Source: PNKC01 sp039917655
Lineage (GTDB): Bacteria; Chloroflexota; Dehalococcoidia; Tepidiformales; Tepidiformaceae
Assembly: GCA_039917655.1 (NCBI GenBank)
Contig: JBDSJC010000203.1
Span: 1-7,197 of the forward strand
Length of the DNA: 7,197 nucleotides
Direction of reading: 5' to 3'
The first letter of the stretch is position 1, and each line of letters starts with the position of its first letter. Positions 1 to 7,095 of this stretch are shown here, piece after piece. Below the pieces are notes generated by a model that worked only from the letters and a program-made list of their open reading frames with translations, was not told the DNA's origin and made no database searches. A program made the translations under genes and the position numbers.

Positions 1-1236
1 GCCCTTAGGGTTGCCGGTGGACCCGGACGTGTACATGACGTAGGCGAGCGCCGACGGATCCGTCCGGTGGCCCGGGTTGGTGTTGGGCTGCCCGCGCTCT
101 GGCGCCTGGTCCAGGCGAATGACTTCGCCACCGCAGGCAGCCTTTTCGGCCGTCGGGCCATCACCGAGGACGAGTCTGACGCTCGAGTCTTCGACCATGT
201 ATCGGACGCGGCTGGCCGGGTAGGCAGGGTCCATGGGGATGTACGCGCCGCCGGCCTTAAGTACAGCCAGTACCGCGACTACCATCGCCAGTGAGCGATC
301 AAGGCAGATTCCCACGCGGCCGTCCGCGGCGACGCCTTTCGAAATCAGGAGGTGCGCAAGGCGATTCGCGCGCTCGTTTAGTTCGGAATAGGTGAGGCTC
401 TCGTCTGCGAAGGTAACGGCCACTGAGTGCGGGGTTTTCACCACCTGCGCTTCGAAAAGTTCGTGCACGCAGACGCTCTTGTCGTAGGTGAGCGCGGTGT
501 TGTTCAGGTCTCCGACGAGGAAGTTGCGCTGTTCCTGCGTCACGATCGCGAGGACGCCGATCGGAGTCGCCGGGTTGCTAGCCAACTGCCATGCTGCCTC
601 CTCAATCTGGCCCAACACGCCGTCGATAGAGGATTGCTCGAAAAGTTCGGCGTCATACTCGGCCGAAAGGCCTGCACTTGATGCAGTCTCGAACAGTTGG
701 ACGACAAGGTCGCAGCCTGCGGCGGCGGTGCGCAGGGTCCGGCGGTCGTGCGTGATGTCTTCGGATATCAGCACCGACGACCCAGGTGCGGGAACGAGCA
801 TGACACGAAACGCCGGCGGCCCCGTAGGCGCCGGTGGTGCGAACTCGACGACCTTGGCATCGGCCAACTTGGCGACGGTCAACTGCAGGTCGGCGATGTA
901 CTGAGCGGCGGGGATCTCCTTCGCGGCACGCACTTGAATGTTGGCGACTCGAGTCCCGACTGCCGACGGGTCGCCAGCAGCCACGGTGCGAAGGGTGCCG
1001 ACGGACAATTCACTCAGTCCTGTGGAGCGGGACGCGACCAATGCGGAGGCCGCGACCAGGAGGGTGAAGCGGTCAGCTCCGAGGTCGGCCGCCCGTTCAC
1101 GCATAGCCGTCCATCTCTCCGGTTGCAGGTCTCGCCTCGAGTGCCCGCGGAAGTACGACGGTGCTGGGGGGCGAGGGTGATCGAGCGCGAGTTGCCACGC
1201 CGGGCCGCCTGCCTGCGAAGGTCTACCCTCAGTCAC
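1..1236 (-). CDS. Nonribosomal peptide synthetase, N-terminal part: half condensation domain plus adenylation domain (3' end outside window)
   Basis: The frame is open without a stop from 1236 to the window edge, giving 412 visible codons. Residues 257-412 are the N-terminal part of an NRPS adenylation domain, which activates an amino acid as aminoacyl-AMP. Visible motifs are VHELFEAQ (257), core A1 LTYSELNERANR (281), A2 LKAGGAYIPMDPAYP (326) and A3 YVMYTSGSTGNPKG near the end. Residues 18-212 resemble the C-terminal half of a condensation domain: LDHPRPPAPSYFRG (18), RFTLLVAASALVASRSTG (56), a C5-like VGTRVANIQVR (93) and EYDAELFEQSSIDG (193). The N-terminal lobe with HHxxxDG is absent, so peptide-bond formation by this domain is unlikely; it may be a starter module. 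The start is GTG at 1236, because C-domain similarity lies upstream of the next candidate (ATG at 1104). It overlaps the preceding gene by 8 bases (GTGACTGA) with no strong ribosome site, suggesting translational coupling. Substrate residues, carrier and release domains lie outside the window. Confidence 0.93.
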   Translation of the reverse strand, partial: MTEGRPSQAGGPAWQLALDHPRPPAPSYFRGHSRRDLQPERWTAMRERAADLGADRFTLLVAASALVASRSTGLSELSVGTLRTVAAGDPSAVGTRVANIQVRAAKEIPAAQYIADLQLTVAKLADAKVVEFAPPAPTGPPAFRVMLVPAPGSSVLISEDITHDRRTLRTAAAGCDLVVQLFETASSAGLSAEYDAELFEQSSIDGVLGQIEEAAWQLASNPATPIGVLAIVTQEQRNFLVGDLNNTALTYDKSVCVHELFEAQVVKTPHSVAVTFADESLTYSELNERANRLAHLLISKGVAADGRVGICLDRSLAMVVAVLAVLKAGGAYIPMDPAYPASRVRYMVEDSSVRLVLGDGPTAEKAACGGEVIRLDQAPERGQPNTNPGHRTDPSALAYVMYTSGSTGNPKG

Positions 1237-3007
1237 GTGGCTTGCTCGTCGGTGTCACGAGGTAGTCGCCGATCACCATGGCGTCCAATTGAGCAGCCAG
1301 CAGCGTATCGATTGCCTCGACCGGTGTGCATACGATCGGCTGTCCTTTCACGTTAAAAGAAGTGTTGAGCAGCACGGGAAGGCCCGTTTCTGATTCGAAC
1401 GCTTGTATGACCTGGTAAAAGCGTTCGTTGGTCGCTCTCTCCACCGTCTGAACTCGCGCCGTCCCATCGACGTGCGTGACTGCTGGCAGCGCCGCCCGGT
1501 GTTCCGCGCGGACGGGGACGACGAAGAGCATGTGGGCGTAGGTCTCTTCGTCACCCGCGCTCAGTTCGAAGTACTCTGCCGCTCGATCGGCCAGGACTGC
1601 CGGAGCGAACGGGCGGAAGCCTTCTCGCTTCTTGATGAGCATGTTCACCCGCGTCCGCATGTCCTCTGGACGCGGGTCCGCGAGGATACTGCGGTTGCCC
1701 AACGCTCGCGGCCCGAATTCCATTGCGCCCTGGAACCATCCAAGAATCTGACCAGCGGCCAACCGCTTCGCGGCCTCGGCGGCCAGGTCGGGGAAGCAAT
1801 CGAACAGCACCGCCTCCACATCCGGTCGGTCGGCGAGGGCCGCGGCGATGGCTGGACCTTCGTACGCGGGACCCCAGAGCGGGGCCGAGATTCGTTGGCT
1901 CGGGGTTTTCGGTTCGCGCTCGTGTTGAAGGTAGAGCGCTGCACCCAGCGCCGCGCCGTCGTCCCCGGCAGCGGGCTGAACAAACACGCGGTTGAAGAGG
2001 CGGCTGCGCAGCACTACGCCATTGTTCGTGCAATTGAGGGCAACTCCGCCGGCCATGCACAGGTCGTCGAGACCTGTTTGGACGGCGAAGTGACGCAACA
2101 CGTGCAGTTGCACGGTCTGCAGCACTGATTGGATCGCCGCCGCCAGGTCTTTGAATCGCTCTTCCATCTCGCCATCTGGAGTGCGGGGTGGCCCGAACTT
2201 TTCGGTCAACGCCTGAATCGCGCCCGAGTGGGTCTCTTTCTCTTCCAGGGTGCCGTTTTCGCCGAAGAGCGGGATGGCGTACGTGCCGTCGTCCTTTAGC
2301 CGAACGAGATTCATTACCTGCGAAAAGTACTTGCGCCGGTCGCCGTAAGGCGCCAGACCCATCACCTTGTACTCGTCCATATTGAAGTCGAAGCCCAAGT
2401 AGAGCGTGAACACGCTGTAGAGCACACCGAGTGAGTGAAACGCCGGGACCTTCGCGAGCTCTTGGAACCCGTCCGGCGTCGCCGTGAACATGGTCATACT
2501 GTCCGTCTCGCCCATTCCATCGCTTACCATAACCAGAGCGTCTTCGAATCCGCTTTGGTAATAAGCACTTGCGGCGTGCGCCAGGTGGTGGGGGACGGAG
2601 ACGAACCTGGTGGACCAATCGACGCCCGGAAACCGCGTGGTCAGACACCGGACCAGGAGTTGGGGATCGTAGACCTCAGCGAACTGGTCGCCATAAAAGG
2701 GCTCGGCTGCCAGAAGCTCCGCCGGCGGCTGATACCGGAAACAGTGCGCCACATAGTCAATGTCGCCGGGCTTCAGCCGGCTGTGATCCAGTCCCGCCTG
2801 AATGGACCTGAACGGGAACGCGCCAGTAGCCTTTTGACGAAGGAGGCGTTCTTCTGCGACAGCGAAGTCGACCTGGCCATCGCGCAGGAGTACGGCCGCC
2901 GAATCGAATCCCTGCGCGATCCGGTACGACCTGGGATCCAGGTTCGGAAATCGCGAGCGTTTGAATCCAACAGCGTTGTCGAACCCGCTCAGGCCAAAGA
3001 TGTTCAC
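1229..3007 (-). CDS. O-carbamoyltransferase, NodU/CmcH/TobZ family
   Basis: This 592-residue protein has the family's usual length and two-domain layout. Such enzymes make carbamoyl-AMP from carbamoyl phosphate and ATP, then pass the carbamoyl group to a hydroxyl, often on a sugar (Nod factor, tobramycin, bleomycin mannose) or an antibiotic core (cephamycin). The Kae1-like N-terminal part, about residues 1-370, shows VPHHLAHAASAYY (138-150, with the metal-binding-type histidines), SDGMGE (162), MAGGVALNCTNNG (318) and QPAAGDDGAALGAAL (344). The YrdC-like C-terminal part shows GAMEFGPRALGNRSILADPR (427), KKREGFRPFAPA (459) and LLNTSFNVKGQPIV (546). The start is GTG at 3007, with GAGAGGGG and AAGG upstream as weak ribosome sites. 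The gene lies 152 bases after the mutase and overlaps the NRPS start, so carbamoylation probably belongs to the same product as the NRPS. The acceptor cannot be read from sequence. No signal peptide is seen; cytoplasmic. Confidence 0.96.
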   Translation of the reverse strand: MNIFGLSGFDNAVGFKRSRFPNLDPRSYRIAQGFDSAAVLLRDGQVDFAVAEERLLRQKATGAFPFRSIQAGLDHSRLKPGDIDYVAHCFRYQPPAELLAAEPFYGDQFAEVYDPQLLVRCLTTRFPGVDWSTRFVSVPHHLAHAASAYYQSGFEDALVMVSDGMGETDSMTMFTATPDGFQELAKVPAFHSLGVLYSVFTLYLGFDFNMDEYKVMGLAPYGDRRKYFSQVMNLVRLKDDGTYAIPLFGENGTLEEKETHSGAIQALTEKFGPPRTPDGEMEERFKDLAAAIQSVLQTVQLHVLRHFAVQTGLDDLCMAGGVALNCTNNGVVLRSRLFNRVFVQPAAGDDGAALGAALYLQHEREPKTPSQRISAPLWGPAYEGPAIAAALADRPDVEAVLFDCFPDLAAEAAKRLAAGQILGWFQGAMEFGPRALGNRSILADPRPEDMRTRVNMLIKKREGFRPFAPAVLADRAAEYFELSAGDEETYAHMLFVVPVRAEHRAALPAVTHVDGTARVQTVERATNERFYQVIQAFESETGLPVLLNTSFNVKGQPIVCTPVEAIDTLLAAQLDAMVIGDYLVTPTSKPRD

Positions 3008-3159
3008 TTGCGGCCTTGCCCCTCTCGCATACCGGAAGATGTGGCGTATCGCGCCGTGCCCCAGTCGGTCTACTGCGGGCGGCCGGTCGCTTGATGGTGT
3101 GGCTGCAGCGTTACGAAACGATCGAGCGGGGGTTGAGGGGGGCCGCTGCCGGACAGTCC
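3008..3159. other. 152-base gap between mutase and carbamoyltransferase
   Basis: No gene is supported here. On the minus strand I see a short hairpin-like GGCG-CGATA-CGCC around 3043-3055 and runs of C after the mutase stop, but no T-tract terminator and no convincing -35/-10 pair. The right end carries the weak ribosome site of the carbamoyltransferase and an 8-codon reading frame (ATG at 3030) whose TGA overlaps the GTG start. The gap is long enough to hold a promoter separating two operons, but none can be shown by eye. Confidence 0.5.
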
Positions 3160-4284
3160 TTAGACAGCCGCGCCACCCAGCAGGGGATGAGCTGGAGCTG
3201 AGGCAGTCAGGGCAGAGTACGTCGTAAGGGCCTGCGCCACTACCTGATCCATATTGTAGTACTTGTACGTGGCCAGGCGCCCAACGAAATGGACACCCGG
3301 AGTGGCGTCGGCGAGCGCCTTGTAGCGAGCGTAGACTTCAGCGTTTTGGGGACGCGGGATTGGGTAGTACGGGTCACCCTCAGCAGTCGGGTACTCGTAG
3401 CAGATTGTGGTGGACGAAGAGTCCTGGCCAGTTAAGTGCTTGAATTCCGTAATCCGCGTATAGTCGTGATCGTTCGGGTAGTTCACCGTCCCAGAGGTCT
3501 GGAAGGTCTCCACGGGCAGGTTGTCGAACCGAAAATCGATTGAACGATAGGGTAGCCTGCCGAAGCGATAGTCGAAGAACGAATCTACTGGCCCGGTGTA
3601 GATGAGTTCCGCGTAAGACAGCTGGTGGGCGCTCTGAAAGTCAGTCTCAAGCATAACTGTGATGTTTGGATGGGCAGTCATCGCTTCGAACATGGCTGTG
3701 TAGCCGTTCGTAGGCATCGCCTGAAAGGTATCCGTAAAGTATCGGTCGTCCCGGGAAGTGCGAGTTGGGATACGGCCGGCGACCGTCGAATCGAGCTCCG
3801 ATGGGTCTAGCCCCCATTGCTTCCTAGTGTAACTGCGGAAGAATTTCTCGTACAGTTCGCGGCCAATCTTCGAGACGACGACATCTTCGGATGTGGCGAT
3901 CCGTTCGCGTGGTTCGGCAACCGATGCAAGGAACTGTTCGCCCGTTTCAGGCGAGAACGGCTTGTTGTAGAGCTTTTCCAGAGTGGTCAGGTTGATCGGT
4001 ATCGGCACGAGCATACCATCTACATACGCTTGAACGCGGTGTTCGTAGCTCCGCCATTCCGTGAATCGCGAAAGGTAAGCGAACACAGCTTCAGAGTTAG
4101 TGTGGAATATATGGGGACCGTACTTGTGGACGAGGATCCCGTTGTCGTCGAGATAGTCGTACGCGTTTCCGCCTATGTGGGAACGCTTGTCGATAATCGC
4201 AACGCGTTTGTCGGCACCCGCGGCAAGACGCTCACCAAGTACGCATCCGGCGAATCCTGCGCCAACGATCAAGTAGTCGTACAT
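3160..4284 (-). CDS. glf: UDP-galactopyranose mutase
   Basis: This 374-residue FAD enzyme interconverts UDP-galactopyranose and UDP-galactofuranose, the donor for galactofuranose in surface glycans and some natural products. The length is normal for bacterial forms. Visible motifs in order: dinucleotide-binding GAGFAG (8-13), GGNAYD (38), GPHIFHT (56-62), the substrate-pocket YTRKQWG (152-158), GRIPTRTSRDDRYF (170-183) with conserved Arg171, YTGPVDSFFDY (229), NYPNDHDYTRITEFKH (268) with Arg277, and the C-terminal hallmark GRLATYKYYNMDQVVAQAL (335-353). All positions expected for catalysis appear present. The start ATG at 4284 sits two codons before the nucleotide-binding strand and 15 bases after the glycosyltransferase stop, so the two are probably co-transcribed; no strong ribosome site is visible. 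Several rows of this gene (3541-3660, 4021-4140) are only about 47-53% G+C, lower than the neighbouring genes. Cytoplasmic. Confidence 0.98.
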   Translation of the reverse strand: MYDYLIVGAGFAGCVLGERLAAGADKRVAIIDKRSHIGGNAYDYLDDNGILVHKYGPHIFHTNSEAVFAYLSRFTEWRSYEHRVQAYVDGMLVPIPINLTTLEKLYNKPFSPETGEQFLASVAEPRERIATSEDVVVSKIGRELYEKFFRSYTRKQWGLDPSELDSTVAGRIPTRTSRDDRYFTDTFQAMPTNGYTAMFEAMTAHPNITVMLETDFQSAHQLSYAELIYTGPVDSFFDYRFGRLPYRSIDFRFDNLPVETFQTSGTVNYPNDHDYTRITEFKHLTGQDSSSTTICYEYPTAEGDPYYPIPRPQNAEVYARYKALADATPGVHFVGRLATYKYYNMDQVVAQALTTYSALTASAPAHPLLGGAAV

Positions 4285-4299
4285 GTTCGGCTGGCAGTC

Positions 4300-5250
4300 T
4301 TACCGCGCCACGTAAAGGCGCTGGCGACGGTCGATGCTAAAGCGAAAACTGTTGCAGCTCCCGCGGATGAGTCCCGAAAGGTATGTGGTGGAGTGCCGGT
4401 GATGCCTGACGATCGGGAATAGAGCGGCCTTCGCTGCTTCACGTGCGACCCGGGTCAGTAGCATTCTGCCCGCCAACAGGTCTCCGCAGCGCAGGTGTTT
4501 CATGTAGAACGCACCATCTCCCACTCCGTAGGCGAGCGAAGTCTTTGACCACTCGCCGGGCGTGCGGTGCCCGAGGTGCGTCACGCGAACGTTGGGTGAC
4601 AGTACCGACACGCCGGAGGCGCGGAAGAGCCGAAACTGGAAGTCATAGTCCTGCGATGAGCGGAGCGGGCCACCGCCGCCCAATACTTCATCAAAAAGAC
4701 CAGCCGTGAGGAAGGCGCGCTTCCTCACGGCGAAGTTGGCGCCCATGCCTGCTACGAGGAATCCGTCCTGGGCGCTGAGCCGTCGACGCATCGGGAAGAT
4801 CAGGGCCGGGACAACCCCGGGAAGCCTGCTCAGGTGTGGAGGCGCAACCACTTCGCCGTACACGAGGTCAACGTCAGCTTCCTCGGCGAATTCGCGGCGA
4901 ATACAGGTCAGCCAGTCTCGTGGTGCGAGGCAATCATCGTCGGTGAAGGCAAAGAGTTCGCCCCTTCCCAACGCCACTCCAGAGTTGTACGCGGACGAGA
5001 GCCCCACGCGTGTGGTGTGAACGTACCGAAGCCTGGGGTCGTCGATGACCGGGGAGAGCGCCTCGCGAGTCGCGTTGGTGTCGCTCTGGTCGATCACGAT
5101 CAGTTCGAAGTTGGTATCGCTATTGGCTAGCACGCTCTGCACGGCGCCGCCAATCAGGTCAGGCCGGTTTCGAGTGCAGATCACAGCGGAGATGGTTGGT
5201 TCGGGCATGGAACTATACTGCGCAATTTTCGTGGACGAGCGGTTGAACAT
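4300..5250 (-). CDS. Glycosyltransferase family 2 (GT-A fold)
   Basis: This 316-residue protein is a GT-A inverting glycosyltransferase that moves a sugar from a nucleotide donor to a glycan or lipid-linked acceptor. It shows the opening strand TISAVICTRNRPDLI (19-33), LIVIDQSD (50), the metal- and nucleotide-binding FTDDDCLAPRDW (102-113), GMGANFAVRKRAF (168-180) and a QDYDFQFRL segment (200-208), where the catalytic base and the usual acidic-acidic motif are expected. No clear membrane anchor is seen; a moderately hydrophobic basic C-terminus may sit at the membrane. The ATG at 5250 lies 3 bases after the flippase stop, fitting coupled translation. A second ATG at 5208 (residue 15) starts closer to the domain and is a real alternative; neither has a clear ribosome site. 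Placed between flippase and UDP-galactopyranose mutase, it is a plausible galactofuranosyl transferase, but donor and acceptor are inferred from context only. Confidence 0.94.
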   Translation of the reverse strand: MFNRSSTKIAQYSSMPEPTISAVICTRNRPDLIGGAVQSVLANSDTNFELIVIDQSDTNATREALSPVIDDPRLRYVHTTRVGLSSAYNSGVALGRGELFAFTDDDCLAPRDWLTCIRREFAEEADVDLVYGEVVAPPHLSRLPGVVPALIFPMRRRLSAQDGFLVAGMGANFAVRKRAFLTAGLFDEVLGGGGPLRSSQDYDFQFRLFRASGVSVLSPNVRVTHLGHRTPGEWSKTSLAYGVGDGAFYMKHLRCGDLLAGRMLLTRVAREAAKAALFPIVRHHRHSTTYLSGLIRGSCNSFRFSIDRRQRLYVAR

Positions 5251-5253
5251 CCG

Positions 5254-6879
5254 TTAGGTGACCGGCTTGGGGCCCCCCGCGAGGCGGGCGTGAGAAAGCA
5301 ACTCCCTCAACGATGCGATTGACACGACGCGAAGCTGCACCGCGAGGGCTATGTAAATCATCGCCCCCAGCGGCACCACAATTGGGAATCCCACGATTGG
5401 AACTAACAGCCGCACCGCCACGCCCATCCCAGCGCACGCCACAAGTGACCGAGCACCGGCGAAGATTACGGCACGCCGGTCGAGACGTGCGCCCACCGCC
5501 CGCCAGATCCAGAGCCCCATGAAACATTCCGTTGCGAGGGTGCACACCGAGGACCCGATCGCTCCGTTCGACCAGAAGTGGACCGAGAGCGGGATGGCCA
5601 CGGCATTCAGCAGGACGTTGAAGACCGCAGCGATCCATCCGACGATAACCATCACTTTCTGCCGATCCATCGCGAAGAGACTGGTACCCAAGATGGTGTG
5701 CGTGGCTGCCAGAGGGATGTGGAAGGCCAAGATTATGAGGAGCGGGGTGGAGGCGCCGAACGACTGTCCACCAATGCTGCGGGTGATTTCGGGGGCGAGA
5801 ACCGCAATGCCCACTGCCATTGGCAGAGTGCAGACCAGCGTCGTTCGTGTGGCGAGGGTGAGGACGGTGCGGAACCAGCGAGCATCGTTGGCAGCCGATG
5901 TGGCAAGGGACGCAAAGACTGACGCGGTGATGATCGTGGCCACGAAGATCGGAATGCCAGCGATGCGGTACGCGAAAGAATACGCGCCGACGGTCCGTGA
6001 ATCGGTGAGTGCGGCGAGCATGATGTAGTCACTGGCCCCATATATTTGCAGCGCGAGTTCCCACGCCAGGAATGGGACGCCACCTGCGACGACTAGTTTC
6101 CACGTAGTGCGTGAAAAGTGGATGGGACCCATCAGCCGCTGCCAGAAAATTGACGCTACTACTGCGCATCCGACGATCGAGAAGCAAAGCCCTGCAACGT
6201 AGAGAGCAAGGATGCCGCCGCCGCGGGCGAGCACCACGAGCGCCACAGTCTGCCCAAAGACCGCGAGAACAGCACCGAAAATCGCTGCCCGTCCCAGAGT
6301 CTGGTTTCCCTGGAGTGCCGCCATGAGCGTCCCTGAGACGAGCCCAAGCCCCGTGGAAAGGAGTGATACGACAACAAGACCGAGTAGGTACTGGTCCTGG
6401 AGAATGGTAATGGTGAAAACGACTGCGGCGGCGGTAAATGCGAGCCAGATCGCCAGCCGTACCACCACCACGTGGGCGACCAAATTCGCCGAGTTCGCGG
6501 GATCGCGTGCAACCTCTCTGACCAAATGATTCGTCGTCCCCAAGCCAGCTACAAGCGAAAGGAGGCCAGCCACGGTCGAGAGGGTGGCGAAGGTGCCAAG
6601 TCTATCCACGCCAAGCAAACGTGGGACGAGGAGAATGGTCGCGAGGCTGGTGAGCCAAGTAAGCCCTTGGACCGACAATAGCGCGCCCGCCGTCCGAAGC
6701 ATCGGCCGCACGCGTGCGGCCACCACCTCGTGCTCAACCAGAGACTCAGCGACATCTCCGCCCGTGCTCGCGACATTCGGCCCGCCCACTGCCTCTTCCA
6801 ACGGCGTCGTCGAAAGGCGGATCGGCTTCCACCTTCGTGGCGCCGCCGACGATCCATCTTCTGTCATCCTCGTCACCAT
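5254..6879 (-). CDS. Wzx-like polysaccharide / lipid-linked glycan flippase (MOP superfamily)
   Basis: This 541-residue integral membrane protein looks like a polysaccharide flippase that moves lipid-linked sugar units across the cytoplasmic membrane. After a hydrophilic N-terminal stretch of about 60 residues come many hydrophobic segments, roughly 12-14, for example around 62-90, 97-115, 133-160, 165-187, 198-218, 222-246, 262-290, 301-328, 340-363, 377-400, 408-432, 442-460, 471-494 and 497-515. The pattern VPRLLGVDRLGTFATL (85-100), followed by a GLGTTNHLVREVAR-type loop, is typical of Wzx and related exporters. It is the first gene after the regulator and is followed within 3 bases by a glycosyltransferase, so it probably leads an export-and-assembly operon. 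The start ATG at 6879 is the first possible after an in-frame stop at 6927-6925. ATG at 6867 and at 6702 (residue 60, at the first membrane segment) are alternatives. No Shine-Dalgarno sequence is visible, and the start abuts an inverted repeat. Confidence 0.93.
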   Translation of the reverse strand: MVTRMTEDGSSAAPRRWKPIRLSTTPLEEAVGGPNVASTGGDVAESLVEHEVVAARVRPMLRTAGALLSVQGLTWLTSLATILLVPRLLGVDRLGTFATLSTVAGLLSLVAGLGTTNHLVREVARDPANSANLVAHVVVVRLAIWLAFTAAAVVFTITILQDQYLLGLVVVSLLSTGLGLVSGTLMAALQGNQTLGRAAIFGAVLAVFGQTVALVVLARGGGILALYVAGLCFSIVGCAVVASIFWQRLMGPIHFSRTTWKLVVAGGVPFLAWELALQIYGASDYIMLAALTDSRTVGAYSFAYRIAGIPIFVATIITASVFASLATSAANDARWFRTVLTLATRTTLVCTLPMAVGIAVLAPEITRSIGGQSFGASTPLLIILAFHIPLAATHTILGTSLFAMDRQKVMVIVGWIAAVFNVLLNAVAIPLSVHFWSNGAIGSSVCTLATECFMGLWIWRAVGARLDRRAVIFAGARSLVACAGMGVAVRLLVPIVGFPIVVPLGAMIYIALAVQLRVVSIASLRELLSHARLAGGPKPVT

Positions 6880-6881
6880 CG

Positions 6882-6931
6882 CCGCTAGTCGTAGAGTGCC
6901 GGTCGAGGGCGAGTCCTCGGTGCGCTAGCGG
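6882..6931 (-). repeat. Nested inverted repeats just before the flippase start
   Basis: CCGCTAG (6882-6888) and CTAGCGG (6925-6931) are exact 7-base inverted repeats. They enclose a second pair, CGAGG (6904-6908) and CCTCG (6915-6919), with a 6-base loop. In the minus-strand transcript the outer stem would close 2 bases before the flippase ATG and could cover the ribosome-loading region. CGCTAGCG (6923-6930) is also a palindrome by itself, so an operator is an alternative. Short repeats like these can arise by chance in G+C-rich DNA. Confidence 0.35.
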
Positions 6932-6934
6932 TAG

Positions 6935-6961
6935 CCGTGAGCTGCCGGACCACCGTCACGG
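6935..6961 (-). repeat. Inverted repeat CCGTGA / TCACGG
   Basis: CCGTGA (6935-6940) and TCACGG (6956-6961) form a 6-base inverted repeat with a 15-base spacer, in the leader between the regulator and the flippase. It could be a protein-binding dyad or an RNA hairpin. There is no T-run after it on the minus strand, so it is not a standard terminator. No consensus is recognised. Confidence 0.25.
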
Positions 6962-7031
6962 ATACCCGTTCAGCCTGTGTGGGGACGCTCCTTGGATGTT
7001 TACCGCGCATCGCTTTCTGCGGTGCCTGCGT

Positions 7032-7062
7032 ACTCGCTCGCCGTTGGTCAACCTGCGCGAGT
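7032..7062 (-). terminator. Possible weak hairpin after the regulator gene
   Basis: ACTCGC (7032-7037) pairs with GCGAGT (7057-7062), and the spacer contains the short dyad GTTG-GT-CAAC (7043-7052). It lies about 33 bases past the LuxR-type stop on the minus strand, where a terminator might sit. No T-tract follows, so factor-independent termination is doubtful. A binding site for a regulator is equally possible. Confidence 0.25.
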
Positions 7063-7095
7063 GATTCGCCAACTCCCACGCCCCGCGTCAAATAG

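Larger units (their letters stand above)
6880..7095. other. 216-base gap between LuxR-type gene and flippase
   Basis: No gene is supported in this gap. It holds three inverted repeats (listed separately). There is also AAGGAG on the minus strand (6993-6988) with no ATG, GTG or TTG at a proper distance after it, and two TTGAC-like hexamers near 7089 and 7050 without a good -10 partner. The gap is the likeliest place for a promoter of the flippase operon, but I cannot assign one. Confidence 0.5.

Noticed and set aside
427..1356. Plus-strand frames over the NRPS region
   Set aside because: The minus strand here encodes continuous condensation and adenylation sequence with core motifs; the plus-strand products match nothing recognisable.
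1403..2128. Long plus-strand reading frame of 241 codons
   Set aside because: It lies antisense within the strongly recognisable carbamoyltransferase gene; its product is arginine-rich with no domain pattern.
1551..2648. Minus-strand 365-codon frame inside the carbamoyltransferase
   Set aside because: It is an out-of-frame shadow, very rich in Arg and Pro, while the main frame carries all family motifs.
2435..3094. Plus-strand 219-codon frame
   Set aside because: It is antisense to the N-terminal half of the carbamoyltransferase and is a G+C-rich shadow.
6988..6993. AAGGAG, a perfect Shine-Dalgarno-like sequence on the minus strand
   Set aside because: No ATG, GTG or TTG follows within the usual distance, so it does not mark a gene.
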